NCBI GenBank assembly: GCA_903970395.1
Contig: CAJCIM010000012.1
Coordinates: forward strand, 1 to 40,861
Source of the DNA: Acidobacteriaceae bacterium
GTDB lineage: Bacteria > Acidobacteriota > Terriglobia > Terriglobales > Acidobacteriaceae
DNA length: 40,861 bases
Direction of reading: 5' to 3'
The notes under the pieces are model-generated. The model did not search any database and had not been told where the DNA came from. It saw only the letters and a list, made by a program, of their open reading frames with translations. Shown in pieces: positions 17,511-26,529 of this stretch; within the stretch, counting starts at the first letter, position 1, and each line of letters starts with the position of its first letter. The position numbers and the translations under genes are program-made.

Positions 17511-20399
17511 TTGCCTCAAAACCTCAAGACACTCGACGCTACCTTCCCGCCACCAAGCTCCGCACGCAAGCGCATCTTGCTCGTCCTCGCGGCAGTCCTT
17601 CTCCTCGTCGCCCTCAGCGCGCGTAGGCTGCTCAGCGAGTGGGTGGATCTCCTCTGGTTCCGCTCGCTCGGCTATAGTCAGGTCTTCTGGCGTACCACTT
17701 TCCTTAGTTCAGCCGTCTTCGCTGTCTTCACTCTGCTCACCTTTGCTGTCCTCTTCGCGGCTTTCTCCGCGCTCCGCAGAGCCCACGCGAACGATCTCCC
17801 TCGCGTCCACAAGATATATCTCCAGGGCAGCCCGCTCAATCTCTCTATCGATCCAATACTCAGTAGCGCCTCCTGGATCATTGCCATCATCGGGGCCTTC
17901 ATCAGCGGCACCTCGATGCTCAGTGCATGGCCCACCTTCGCGCTCTTCCTCTACGCGCCCCGTACCTCTGCCGTCACCGATCCGGTCTTCGGCCGTTCGC
18001 TCAGCTTCTTCCTCTTCACTCTGCCGCTTCTGAACCTGTTGCTTGACTGGCTGCTCACGCTGGCCTTCGTTATTGGCTTTGCGGCCATCTTCATGGCGCT
18101 GCTGGCCAGCAGCACACGCGCCGTGCAGGCACGCACCGAAGGTGCAGACATCCACCGTTACGCCCCCTCGCTCTGGCGAGGCCTCTCCTGGGCACTCGCC
18201 TTCCTCCTCCTCGTCCTCTCGGCAAACGTATATGTCTGCCGCTTCCAAAAGCTCCTCGACACTCACACTCTCTTTGACGGCGTAACCTATACCGACGCGC
18301 ACATCCTCATCCCCGGCCTTCTGCTCGTCTCGCTCGCTCTCCTCGTCGGCGCCTCACTTGCTGCCCTGAACGCTATGCGCGCAGCCCGGGGCACAGCGAT
18401 CGTCACCGCCGCAGCTCCAGCCGTGATCGTCTATATCGCGCTCTCGCTGGTCAGCTGGTACGTCACAAGCTTCATCGTCCGACCCAATCAGCTCGACCGC
18501 GAAACGCCCTACATCTCTCACAACATCCAGAACACCCGCGGAGCCTTTGGTCTCGACCACTTCGACCGTACGGAGTTCCCTGCCGAAACATCCGTCACCG
18601 CCGCCGACCCGGCCGAGAACCAGCCCACGCTGCAGAACATCCGCCTCTGGGACTGGCACGCGCTGCAGGACACCCTCCGCCAGGTTCAGGAGATACGCAC
18701 CTACTACGACTTCCCCGATATCGATATCGACCGCTATAACCTCAACGGCACCACCCGCGAGGTCATGCTCGCCGGCCGCGAGCTCAACGTCGACAAGCTC
18801 CCCGATAGCAGCCGTAACTGGATCAACGAACGCCTCATCTACACTCACGGCTATGGTGTAACCATGAACCCCGTCAACGGCTTCACCGCCGAGGGCCTGC
18901 CCAACCTCCTGCTCAGCAACATGCCTGTCCAGAGCTCAGTCACCGGCCTCAACGTCTCCCGCCCTGAACTCTACTTCGGCGAACTCACGAACACCGATGT
19001 CTACGTCAAGACCCACCAGCAGGAGTTCGACTACCCACAGGGCCAGTCCAACAACCTCACGTCCTATCAAGGCACCGGCGGCCTCTCTATCGGCGGCGAG
19101 CTCCGCCGCATCCTCATCGCCATGGACCGTGGCGATCTCGGCAAGGTCCCTTTCTCAGACGACATCACTCCCGACAGCCAGCTACTCATGCGCCGTAACA
19201 TCCGCGAGCGCGTCGCCACCCTCGCGCCGTTCCTCACATTCGACTCCGATCCCTACCTCGTCGTCGGCGACGATGGCCGTCTCTCCTGGATTCTCGACGC
19301 CTATACCACCTCCGACTCCTACCCCGACGCCACACACTACACGCTACCCGATGGCGCCTCCGTCAACTACATCCGAAACAGCGTCAAGGCCGTCATCGAC
19401 GCCTACAACGGCACCACAACCTTCTACGTCTTCGACTCCACCGACCCTATTCTCGCCGCCTGGCAGCATATCTTTCCGGCCATCTTCCGCGACGCCTCCG
19501 CCCTCCCTCCTGACCTGCGTCGCCACATTCGCTATCCCGAAACTCTCTTCAGCCTTCAGGCGCAGGTTTACGCGCTCTACCATATGACCTTGCCAGGGGC
19601 CTTCTTCAACCGCGAAGACCTCTGGACCGTCGCCACCGAAACCACCAACCAGCCCAACTCCGACGGCTCTGGCCAGCAAGGCGTGCAACCCATGCAGCCT
19701 AACTTCGTCCTCATGAAGCTACCCGGCGAAACCAAGGCCGAGTTCGTCGAAATCCTTCCCTTCACCCCGGCCAACCGCAACAACCTCATCAGCTGGATAG
19801 CCGCCCGGTGCGATGACCCCCACTATGGCGCGGCCATCGTCTACGACTTCCCTAAGACTCGCCTCATCGACGGACCACAGCAGATCGAAGCCCGCATCGA
19901 CCAAAACGCTCAGCTCTCTGGTCAGCTCACACTCTGGAACCAGCAGGGTTCCCACGTCCTCCGTGGCAGCCTGCTCGTCATCCCCTCCGGCAAGGCTCTC
20001 CTCTATGCCGAACCAATCTACCTGCAGGCACAGCAGAGCCCAATGCCCGAACTCCGCCTCGTCGTGCTCGCGCTACAGGATCGCCTCGCCTATGGCCCCG
20101 ACTTCCAGAGCGCCCTCGCCGCGCTCTTCAACGGCCAGCCTTCTTCACTCAGCTCTTCGAACACATCAGGCGCATCCGACACGGATACCGGTACTCCATC
20201 GACAGCTCAATCCACGTCGTCGACACCCAAGGCCATTCCCTTCGCCAGCAGCACCCTCATCTCACAAGCCGCTCAGGACTTCGACGACTACCAGCACCTC
20301 ACCGCGGCAGGCAAACTTACGCAGGCCGGCCAAAAGCTCGACGACATTAAACGCATCCTCGAGCAACTCAACCAGTACCCCAGCGCTCAGCCCCACTAG
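17511..20399 (+). CDS. UPF0182 (COG1615) family large membrane protein
   Basis: 962 residues from a TTG start; no ATG is available near the N-terminus. About seven hydrophobic spans occupy the first ~330 residues, with family features such as WVDLLWFRSLGYSQVFW and the RPNQLDRETPYISHNI motif just after the membrane part. The long extracytoplasmic domain continues to about residue 880 (LYTHGYGVTMNPVNG, PELYFGE). The C-terminal tail has a Ser/Thr-rich linker (SSLSSSNTSGASDTDTGTPS) and then a predicted helix. The family is widespread but its function is not known. It stands alone between the VWFA-like gene (divergent) and marR (convergent). Confidence 0.93.
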   Translation: MPQNLKTLDATFPPPSSARKRILLVLAAVLLLVALSARRLLSEWVDLLWFRSLGYSQVFWRTTFLSSAVFAVFTLLTFAVLFAAFSALRRAHANDLPRVHKIYLQGSPLNLSIDPILSSASWIIAIIGAFISGTSMLSAWPTFALFLYAPRTSAVTDPVFGRSLSFFLFTLPLLNLLLDWLLTLAFVIGFAAIFMALLASSTRAVQARTEGADIHRYAPSLWRGLSWALAFLLLVLSANVYVCRFQKLLDTHTLFDGVTYTDAHILIPGLLLVSLALLVGASLAALNAMRAARGTAIVTAAAPAVIVYIALSLVSWYVTSFIVRPNQLDRETPYISHNIQNTRGAFGLDHFDRTEFPAETSVTAADPAENQPTLQNIRLWDWHALQDTLRQVQEIRTYYDFPDIDIDRYNLNGTTREVMLAGRELNVDKLPDSSRNWINERLIYTHGYGVTMNPVNGFTAEGLPNLLLSNMPVQSSVTGLNVSRPELYFGELTNTDVYVKTHQQEFDYPQGQSNNLTSYQGTGGLSIGGELRRILIAMDRGDLGKVPFSDDITPDSQLLMRRNIRERVATLAPFLTFDSDPYLVVGDDGRLSWILDAYTTSDSYPDATHYTLPDGASVNYIRNSVKAVIDAYNGTTTFYVFDSTDPILAAWQHIFPAIFRDASALPPDLRRHIRYPETLFSLQAQVYALYHMTLPGAFFNREDLWTVATETTNQPNSDGSGQQGVQPMQPNFVLMKLPGETKAEFVEILPFTPANRNNLISWIAARCDDPHYGAAIVYDFPKTRLIDGPQQIEARIDQNAQLSGQLTLWNQQGSHVLRGSLLVIPSGKALLYAEPIYLQAQQSPMPELRLVVLALQDRLAYGPDFQSALAALFNGQPSSLSSSNTSGASDTDTGTPSTAQSTSSTPKAIPFASSTLISQAAQDFDDYQHLTAAGKLTQAGQKLDDIKRILEQLNQYPSAQPH

Positions 20400-20431
20400 C
20401 CGGGCACATATGACTGGCAGGGATGATGTCC

Positions 20432-20896
20432 TTATCGCTCCAGCCTCTCCACAACCGCCTTCATCACGGCATCCACCACCGCCAGTTCTTCCGCAGTAAA
20501 CCCCTGCCACAAGTTGCGGTCCATCGCCTGCGCAATCTCTCGCGCCTTCATCAGCAACCGTCGCCCTTTGCTCGTCAGTTCCGCCACCAATACTCGATAG
20601 CTCGCTTCACTCGGCCTGCGCCGCACCCACCCATGCTCCTCCATCATCGCTAGCATCGCCTGCCCCGACTGCGGCGTAACAGAGCACAGCCTCGCGATCT
20701 TCGATCCCGATATCTCTGCATTCTCAGCAATCGTCCACAGCATTCGCAGTTGCGACGTTGTAATCCCTAGCGGCTGCAACTCCTCATCCAGCAATACCCG
20801 GCACCCTTGCAGTACAGCCTTCATCCTGGAGATGCGCTCCAGGACCGGCCTCGCGATCGGCGTCGCCACGGATTGTTTCTTGTTTAAAGAATCCAT
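20432..20896 (-). CDS. MarR-family transcriptional repressor
   Basis: 154 residues. MarR proteins are winged-helix dimers that often repress adjacent efflux pumps and are released by small phenolic or drug-like ligands. Visible: an N-terminal dimerisation helix, the recognition region ISGSKIARLCSVTPQSGQAMLAMMEEHGWVRR, the wing (RPSEASYRVLVAELTSKGRRLL), and a C-terminal dimer helix. The ATG at 20896 has AGGA upstream, and both the start codon and this Shine-Dalgarno sequence lie inside the twin palindrome, consistent with autorepression. It is divergent from the MFS pump gene, its likely target. Confidence 0.92.
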   Translation of the reverse strand: MDSLNKKQSVATPIARPVLERISRMKAVLQGCRVLLDEELQPLGITTSQLRMLWTIAENAEISGSKIARLCSVTPQSGQAMLAMMEEHGWVRRRPSEASYRVLVAELTSKGRRLLMKAREIAQAMDRNLWQGFTAEELAVVDAVMKAVVERLER

Positions 20897-20933
20897 ATCA
20901 GCTTCCTGATATCTTATATCAGGAAGCTGACAT
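20895..20933. promoter_or_regulatory. Twin-palindrome operator for the MarR regulator
   Basis: Two tandem 18-bp palindromes with arms ATATCAG/CTGATAT: the first at 20895-20912 (perfect, centre CTTC), the second at 20916-20933 (one mismatch, centre GAAG). Their centres are exactly 21 bp apart, two helical turns. Together they also form a perfect 15-bp inverted repeat about CTT (20898-20930). The site covers the marR start codon and the marR-MFS intergenic region. Confidence 0.8.
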
Positions 20934-20969
20934 ACAGAAAATTGGCAAAGGCTTTTAGTAACGAACCGC

Positions 20970-22556
20970 ATGGCCTACGACGCAAACTGGAAACCCAAGC
21001 ATAATCCCTGGGCCATCGCCCTCACCGTCACCCTGGCCACCTTCATGGAGGTACTTGACACCTCCATCGCCAACGTCGCTCTCCCGCACATGGCCGGCTC
21101 GCTCGGTGCCTCGCAGGACGAAGCCACCTGGGTGCTCACCAGCTATCTCGTCGCTTCCGCAGTCATCCTCCCAATCTCAGGCTGGCTCTCCGACCGCTTC
21201 GGACGCAAACGCTTCTACATCACCTGCGTCATTATGTTCACGGCCTGCTCGCTGCTCTGCGGCCTCGCACCGACGCTTCCCTTCCTCGTCTTCGCCCGCG
21301 TGCTCCAGGGACTCGGCGGCGGCGGCCTCGCGCCATCGGAGCAGGCCATCCTCGCCGACACCTTCCCCGTAGAAAAGCGCGGCCAGGCCTTCGCCGTCTA
21401 CGGCATGGCTGTCGTCGTCGCACCAGCCATCGGCCCCACGCTCGGTGGCTGGATCACCGACAACTTCAACTGGCACTGGATCTTCTTCATCAACATCCCC
21501 ATTGGCCTCTTCTCCATCTGGCTCAGTTCTCGAATGGTGCAAGATCCTCCAGCACTCGTCGCCCGCCGCAAGGCATCCAAGGGCAAACGCGTCGACTTTA
21601 CCGGCCTCGCTCTCGTCGCCTCCGGCGTCGGCGTCCTGGAGTTCTTCCTCGACAAGGGCCAGGAAAAGGACTGGTTCGGATCTCATGCCATCGTCGCCGC
21701 AGCCATCATCGCCGCCGTGCTGCTCGTCACCTTCGTCTTCTGGGAGTGGAACCACGAAGACCCCATCGTTGACCTCAAGCTCCTCAAGAACCGCAACTTC
21801 GGCACCGCCGTCTTTCTTCAGCTCGTTCTCGGCATGGTGCTCTTCGGTTCCACCGTGCTCATCCCGCAGTACCTGCAGACGCTCCTCGGCTTCACGGCGC
21901 AGCTCGCCGGCGAAGCGCTCTCACCCGCCGGCTTCGTTATGATGTTTATGATGTTCGTCGCCGGCCGTCTCATCGGCAAGATGGATCCGCGCGTCCTCGT
22001 CTGCATCGGCTACACCGTCACCGCCATCGGCCTTTACAACCTCACACGTCTCTCGCTCGACACCAGCTTTGCCACCATCACCGAGTGGCGCATGTTCCAG
22101 GTCATCGGCCTGCCTCTGGTCTTCATCCCCATCAGCACGCTTAACTACGTCGGCGTGCCCACCACCAAGATGAATCAGATCTCCAGCCTCTCCAACTTCG
22201 CTCGCAACCTTGGCGGCAGCGCCGGCACTGCCCTGCTCACAACCTTCCTAGCCCGCACTGCGCAGACCCACCAGATGCAACTTGCCACGCACACTGTCGC
22301 GGGCAGCATCGGCTACGACCGCTACATCGCCGGAATCAAGACCCTCGCACAGTCACAAGGCATGAGTGCCGCCCAGGGCACGCAGGTCGCCGTCGGCTAC
22401 GCCTACCAGCAGATGCTCCGCCAGGCCAGCATGTTGAGCTACAAGAACGCCTTCGCCATCCTCTCCTGCGTCATCCTCTGCCTGACACCGTTGCCCTTCG
22501 TCATGCGTCTGCCCACCAAAGCAGCCAAGTCATCACCAGAGGCAGCAGCGCACTAA
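20970..22556 (+). CDS. MFS efflux transporter, DHA2 (EmrB/QacA) family
   Basis: 528 residues with about 14 hydrophobic segments, the DHA2 drug:proton antiporter layout in the inner membrane. TM1 carries VTLATFMEVLDTSIANVALP (DHA2 motif D1), motif A is GWLSDRFGRKRFY, and motif C is AVVVAPAIGPTLGGW. EmrB-type pumps often work with an EmrA membrane-fusion protein; none is adjacent. Divergence from marR and the shared operator predict derepression by a substrate-like inducer. The ATG at 20970 has no good Shine-Dalgarno sequence. Confidence 0.95.
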   Translation: MAYDANWKPKHNPWAIALTVTLATFMEVLDTSIANVALPHMAGSLGASQDEATWVLTSYLVASAVILPISGWLSDRFGRKRFYITCVIMFTACSLLCGLAPTLPFLVFARVLQGLGGGGLAPSEQAILADTFPVEKRGQAFAVYGMAVVVAPAIGPTLGGWITDNFNWHWIFFINIPIGLFSIWLSSRMVQDPPALVARRKASKGKRVDFTGLALVASGVGVLEFFLDKGQEKDWFGSHAIVAAAIIAAVLLVTFVFWEWNHEDPIVDLKLLKNRNFGTAVFLQLVLGMVLFGSTVLIPQYLQTLLGFTAQLAGEALSPAGFVMMFMMFVAGRLIGKMDPRVLVCIGYTVTAIGLYNLTRLSLDTSFATITEWRMFQVIGLPLVFIPISTLNYVGVPTTKMNQISSLSNFARNLGGSAGTALLTTFLARTAQTHQMQLATHTVAGSIGYDRYIAGIKTLAQSQGMSAAQGTQVAVGYAYQQMLRQASMLSYKNAFAILSCVILCLTPLPFVMRLPTKAAKSSPEAAAH

Positions 22557-22859
22557 GTCTGGCGTAGGGATTAATCCACTCAGGCCGAGGTCGCATTACG
22601 AATGCGTATTACGTATCGAAAAGCGTGTTTCTACCAATACTGGCGTAGTGGAAAAGGGCTATACTTCTTGCGGCTCACCTTGTGCGCCATCTTCCTCGCG
22701 CAGATTTATCAACTAAGTCCTTACGGGTTGACGAGTTCTCTGCGAAAAATTCTCTGACTCGGCTGTGCCATCTCACTAAAGACAAGTTGGGGGTTGCTTG
22801 TCAGTCCTTGAGATTATGACACGCTATTCGAAATCGGGCCCCGACCTATGAGGGACGAT
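22557..22859. other. Intergenic region at the left edge of the accessory island
   Basis: About 300 bases without a supported gene. The C-rich bias of the + strand stops here. It contains a -10-like TATACT, but with no convincing -35 at standard spacing. I see no attachment site, tRNA remnant or terminator. Confidence 0.5.
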
Positions 22860-23681
22860 ATGACCTCAGCCCAACAACACAAACGTTTCCAGGTATCCAG
22901 GATCGTTCTGGCTACAGATCTCACCATCAAATCAGACGCCGCAACCGATTACACCAAATTTCTCGCTCGAAAATTTCATTCGGTCGTTCTGATCGTTCAC
23001 ATCATCGATAAGACGCTGCACAACGTAGTGGCGAGAGCTATAGGCCGGCCTACTACAGCGGGTTTGCGCACCGAAAGAATGAAAGACTTGTTGCAGGTCA
23101 AATCAAATATCTCGGGAGCGGGCATTCCAACCAGAGAGATATTGTATGAAGGTCATCCTGTAAGTTCAGTCCTGGTCATGCTGGCTCGGCAGCGCAAGGC
23201 AGACTTGATCGTAGTGGCTGCCAACCAGAAACTGGCGGAAGCAGAGTTGAGTACGCTGTCGGTGTTGGAAGACGTTCTACCTGCCTGCCAATGCCCGTTG
23301 ATCGTGGTGGGTATGCGGAGGTATCGCGAACGGCGATTGCCCGAACTCTCCACTGTTATGTATATCGAGGCGGGATCAGGCACCAGCGACCTTTCAGCTT
23401 CTTCCTACAGCGCAGCATTCGCAGATCAAGCGGGAGCCACGTTGACTACGCTCAAGGTCGAAATCTTGGACGCGGTCTCGGAACGCTCAGATCGGATCAA
23501 GCCTGCGAGCTACCGTGATGCGATGATTCGAGGCATCGTTGATGTTACAGAAGAACGCAACGCGGACCTCATCATCTGTAGCCTCTCTAAGAAAAAGCAC
23601 ATTGCCCAGAAGGAGCGACTCTATCTTATTAGATATCTGATCATGCTCGCGCGGTGTCCTGTGATGATCCTATGTACCTAA
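22860..23681 (+). CDS. Tandem universal stress protein (UspA-like)
   Basis: 273 residues with two Usp-like halves (about 12-145 and 155-273). The first opens SRIVLATDLTIKSDAATDY and includes GHPVSSVLVMLARQRKADLIVVAA; the second ends ADLIICSLSKKKHIAQ and MLARCPVMILC, the usual last strand. The ATP-binding GxxG-(9x)-G(S/T) motif is not recognisable in either half, so it may belong to the non-ATP-binding Usp proteins. The ATG at 22860 has GAGGG 5 nt upstream; an ATG at 22848 is the alternative. Codon use is less C-biased than the genes before 22.5 kb. Confidence 0.85.
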   Translation: MTSAQQHKRFQVSRIVLATDLTIKSDAATDYTKFLARKFHSVVLIVHIIDKTLHNVVARAIGRPTTAGLRTERMKDLLQVKSNISGAGIPTREILYEGHPVSSVLVMLARQRKADLIVVAANQKLAEAELSTLSVLEDVLPACQCPLIVVGMRRYRERRLPELSTVMYIEAGSGTSDLSASSYSAAFADQAGATLTTLKVEILDAVSERSDRIKPASYRDAMIRGIVDVTEERNADLIICSLSKKKHIAQKERLYLIRYLIMLARCPVMILCT

Positions 23682-23702
23682 GGCGCTGCGTACAAATAAA
23701 AC

Positions 23703-23722
23703 GCGGGCCCCGAAGGACCCGC
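23703..23722 (-). terminator. Intrinsic terminator with UUCG tetraloop
   Basis: On the minus strand GCGGGTCC-TTCG-GGGCCCGC forms an 8-bp stem (one G-U pair) closed by C-G on a UUCG loop, followed by GTTTTATTT. It lies 34 nt after the stop of the Ig/beta-helix gene and also faces the end of the convergent USP gene. Confidence 0.85.
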
Positions 23723-23755
23723 ATAATGATGCAGATACAGCGTATGCAGACTTAG

Positions 23756-25858
23756 CTATTCAATGGCGCCGATCGAAGGCGGCACAGGTCGAACAACTCC
23801 GTTGATATCTGTAGGAGAAGCCTTTGTGCTTGTTCCTGCGCCAAGAGCGGGCGAAGTGGATTGAAGGCTGAAATCCGTTGTTGAGTTGAAGAGTGGGTTT
23901 GAGATCACCGGCCGGGAATCGAAGCTCGGCGCAGCTCCTGCACCGAACCATAGGTTGTTCGATCCGGTGACGGCTGTGGTGCCTGACTCGATGTAGGGCT
24001 CAGTGGCGTTTGGCTGCAAGCAGATGTTGTTGTTCAGCTGTATGCCTGCGCCGGCAGTCACAATCCCAAAGCATCCGTTCTGATTCCCAGTCGTGTAGCC
24101 ACCTGCATCAACGATTGTGTTGTTGTAGAGGTACACGGTGCCGGATGTAGCTGCGGGAGGATCTGAGTTGATCGCAATGCCTGCTTCATTGGCTACGCCA
24201 TAGGGGTTCGAAGCAATCGCGACATGCGAGATGACGTTGTTGTAAGCCTCAACGACTCCCAGCGAAGGATCTACCGAAGCCAGACCGATGCCATCGCAGT
24301 ATCCGCCCGTGATCACGTTGTCGTGAACATGCAGATCAGACAAGTTGCCGCCCGAGCTCGCATGGAACATGATGCTGCGGCAGTAGCCCTTGAAGCCCTG
24401 GCCGACATTGTTCCACCCCACATCGGCATGGTTGACACCCGTTGAAAAGTAGACAGCGTGGTAGGTTTTATCGACGTTGCCGCCGGTGTTGTTGACCACG
24501 TTGCCATCGAACACCCAGGTATCTGCTGGCGTTTCTGTTTCACCTAGAACACAAGCCGTGTCGCCGATACCCGTAGGAGGTGCAGGACAGGAGAAGGTGT
24601 TGTTGATGATGCGTGCGTTGCCGGCTTCATCATCGATGGCGGAGGCCTGTCCGATGACCGAGAGATTCGCAATGGTCAGATACTTGCCCCAGCCGTGTAT
24701 TCCATTCGAAACCGATGTGCTGCCGATATTGACAGTGCCGCCAGGATAACCAACGATGGCGAGCTGCTTGGTTGGCGAGGAGCCGCCGATGTCGGTCGAC
24801 ATCACAGCGCTGTAGCCGCGTCCGTCGTCCGTGTTAACCACCACGCCTGGCTCCAGGTAGATGACCGTGTTCTGAGCAGGCGAGCTGTTGTCGTTCGATG
24901 TGACGGAGTTGAACGCTGCCCGCCATGTCTTGAACGGAGCGCTGAAAGATCCCGTGTTCGAGTCCAGGCCAGAAGGCGATACGAACACGATCGTAGTCGG
25001 AGTCACAGTGAAAGGCACACCATTCGAGGCCAGGCCATTCACAGTAACTTGGATATTGCCGGTAGTCGCAGCGCTTCCAAGCTGTGTCACGATGACGCTA
25101 TCGCTCCATGAGCAGAGGCTGCAGTTGGTTACCAGGTTTCCGCCCAGTTGGACGGTGCTGCTGCCCTGGCTGGCTCCAAAATGATCTCCGAAGATGCGGA
25201 CGTAAACACCATTGCCGTTATCGCCGCCTGTTCCGGAGCCGACATTGAGGTCTGTGTAGTGGATATGCGGTGCACCCGCCGTCGAACTTCCTGTCGAACT
25301 TGACACAGCGTTGACTGTAATCGCCGCAACGGCAGAGGTCGTACCGCCTGCTCCAGTAGCTGTAAGGGTCGCCTGCGAGCTTGCGGTCGGGACCTCAGTC
25401 ATCGAGCCGGAGGTTGCAACTGCAGCGCCATTGAGGGTCGCCGAAGTTGCGTTTGTCGTAGTCCAGGTCAGCGTAACGCTCTGACCTGCGCTCACCGTAC
25501 TGGGAGAAGCACTCAGCGTTGCGGTTGGTGCGGCCGTTGTCTTTGAGTTGACTGTAATCGCCGCGACGGCAGAGGTCGAACCACCTGCACCCGTTGCCGT
25601 AAGAGTTACCTTCGAGGTTGCGGTGGGAACCTCAGTCATCGAGCCGGAGGTTGCAACTGCAGCGCCATTGAGGGTCGCCGAAGTTGCGTTTGTCGTAGTC
25701 CAGGTCAGCGTAACGCTCTGACCTGCGCTCACCGTACTGGGAGAAGCACTCAGCGTTGCGGTTGGTTTTCCTTGGTGGTGATTTCTATGAGACGATTGGG
25801 CCGGTGAGACTTGCATACCGATCGCGAGAACGGCAAGAAATACAGTATTTTTTTTCAA
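23756..25858 (-). CDS. Secreted Ig-repeat / parallel beta-helix protein
   Basis: 700 residues from a TTG start with GGAG 5 nt upstream; the following KKNTVFLAVLAIGMQVSPAQ is a signal peptide. Two nearly identical 79-residue Ig-like repeats follow (PTATLSASPSTVSAGQSVTL ... AVAAITVN), then an IPT/TIG-like stretch (VYVRIFGDHFGASQGSSTVQ), then a right-handed parallel beta-helix region (from about residue 310) with repeated short NNTF/NNV/NNTI turns, as in pectate-lyase-like and DUF1565-type proteins. It is probably a surface or extracellular carbohydrate-binding or carbohydrate-cleaving protein. No catalytic residues can be named. A UUCG terminator follows the gene. Confidence 0.85.
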   Translation of the reverse strand: MKKNTVFLAVLAIGMQVSPAQSSHRNHHQGKPTATLSASPSTVSAGQSVTLTWTTTNATSATLNGAAVATSGSMTEVPTATSKVTLTATGAGGSTSAVAAITVNSKTTAAPTATLSASPSTVSAGQSVTLTWTTTNATSATLNGAAVATSGSMTEVPTASSQATLTATGAGGTTSAVAAITVNAVSSSTGSSTAGAPHIHYTDLNVGSGTGGDNGNGVYVRIFGDHFGASQGSSTVQLGGNLVTNCSLCSWSDSVIVTQLGSAATTGNIQVTVNGLASNGVPFTVTPTTIVFVSPSGLDSNTGSFSAPFKTWRAAFNSVTSNDNSSPAQNTVIYLEPGVVVNTDDGRGYSAVMSTDIGGSSPTKQLAIVGYPGGTVNIGSTSVSNGIHGWGKYLTIANLSVIGQASAIDDEAGNARIINNTFSCPAPPTGIGDTACVLGETETPADTWVFDGNVVNNTGGNVDKTYHAVYFSTGVNHADVGWNNVGQGFKGYCRSIMFHASSGGNLSDLHVHDNVITGGYCDGIGLASVDPSLGVVEAYNNVISHVAIASNPYGVANEAGIAINSDPPAATSGTVYLYNNTIVDAGGYTTGNQNGCFGIVTAGAGIQLNNNICLQPNATEPYIESGTTAVTGSNNLWFGAGAAPSFDSRPVISNPLFNSTTDFSLQSTSPALGAGTSTKASPTDINGVVRPVPPSIGAIE
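25392..25529. repeat. Direct repeat within the Ig-domain coding region, copy 1
   Basis: 138 bp, identical by eye to 25629-25766 at a period of 237 bp (79 codons). It encodes most of one Ig-like unit; flanking parts of the unit have diverged at synonymous and a few non-synonymous sites. Confidence 0.85.
25629..25766. repeat. Direct repeat within the Ig-domain coding region, copy 2
   Basis: Partner of 25392-25529; in-register copies of this kind can expand or contract by recombination without breaking the frame. Confidence 0.85.
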
Positions 25859-26112
25859 GGGAGCTCCGGAATCTCGACCTTCAGGCGCGGGGAGTCGGCC
25901 AATCCCCGGTTGGAGAATTGGACGCGCACACGCTGTCAGGCGCACGACCGCGCGGCACTGAAGCCGAGGATGCGCTTGAAGTAGAGATTGTGAGTGGGGA
26001 GGTTGCGCTTAGCTGCGGGGAAGATTCCAGACCTAAGCTCTCATTGCACGTGGTGAATAGTTCTCCCACGCCTTTGGGGGCTGTTTTGACCCTATCGTAA
26101 GGCGGTGGAGTG

Positions 26113-26126
26113 TGCAAACTTTTGCA
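26113..26126. promoter_or_regulatory. Small palindrome TGCAAA-CT-TTTGCA
   Basis: A perfect 6-bp inverted repeat with a 2-bp spacer, 8 bp from the CRP-like site. It could bind a dimeric regulator; the regulator is not identifiable. Confidence 0.35.
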
Positions 26127-26134
26127 TACTCTAT

Positions 26135-26150
26135 TGTGATTAAAATCACA
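26135..26150. promoter_or_regulatory. CRP/FNR-type binding site
   Basis: TGTGATTAAAATCACA is a perfect match to the E. coli CRP core TGTGA-N6-TCACA, and both arms are complementary to the sixth base. It lies 277 bp upstream of the Ig/beta-helix gene start, read on the minus strand. Whether this organism's CRP-family protein uses this site is inference. Confidence 0.45.
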
Positions 26151-26529
26151 GACAGCTCAAAACAGTATTCGTAAGTGTATGAAAAAAAGCGATGAGTCTT
26201 GGCGTAATCGATTCACGCTATCAACATCAATTTTGGCCGCATACGTGCCAACCTCTCGACTCCGCAGAACGCCAGAGGAGTATTTCCGAGTCGGCTTATG
26301 GGCGCTCTCTGTTAGGCCATAGCCGCGCCAAGGAGACGATCAGCTCTGCGTCGGGCGACACTCTCGTCATCGGATCACACATCCCTCTGTGGTCTCCTCA
26401 TGGCGTTCATCGCGTATGGCCGAATATTCCTCAAGCCAATCTTGAACGGCGCCCTGCATCAAACTGCCCTTTGCAAACATTGGGGCCGAGAAGTAAAGAT
26501 GCGAAGTTTGCACTGGAACATGATGCGAA

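Larger units (their letters stand above)
25859..26529. other. Long intergenic region with regulatory palindromes
   Basis: About 670 bases between the Ig/beta-helix gene and the end of the TIGR03435 gene. The only clear structures are the two palindromes at 26113-26150. Open frames here have no start signal or protein-like composition. Confidence 0.5.
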
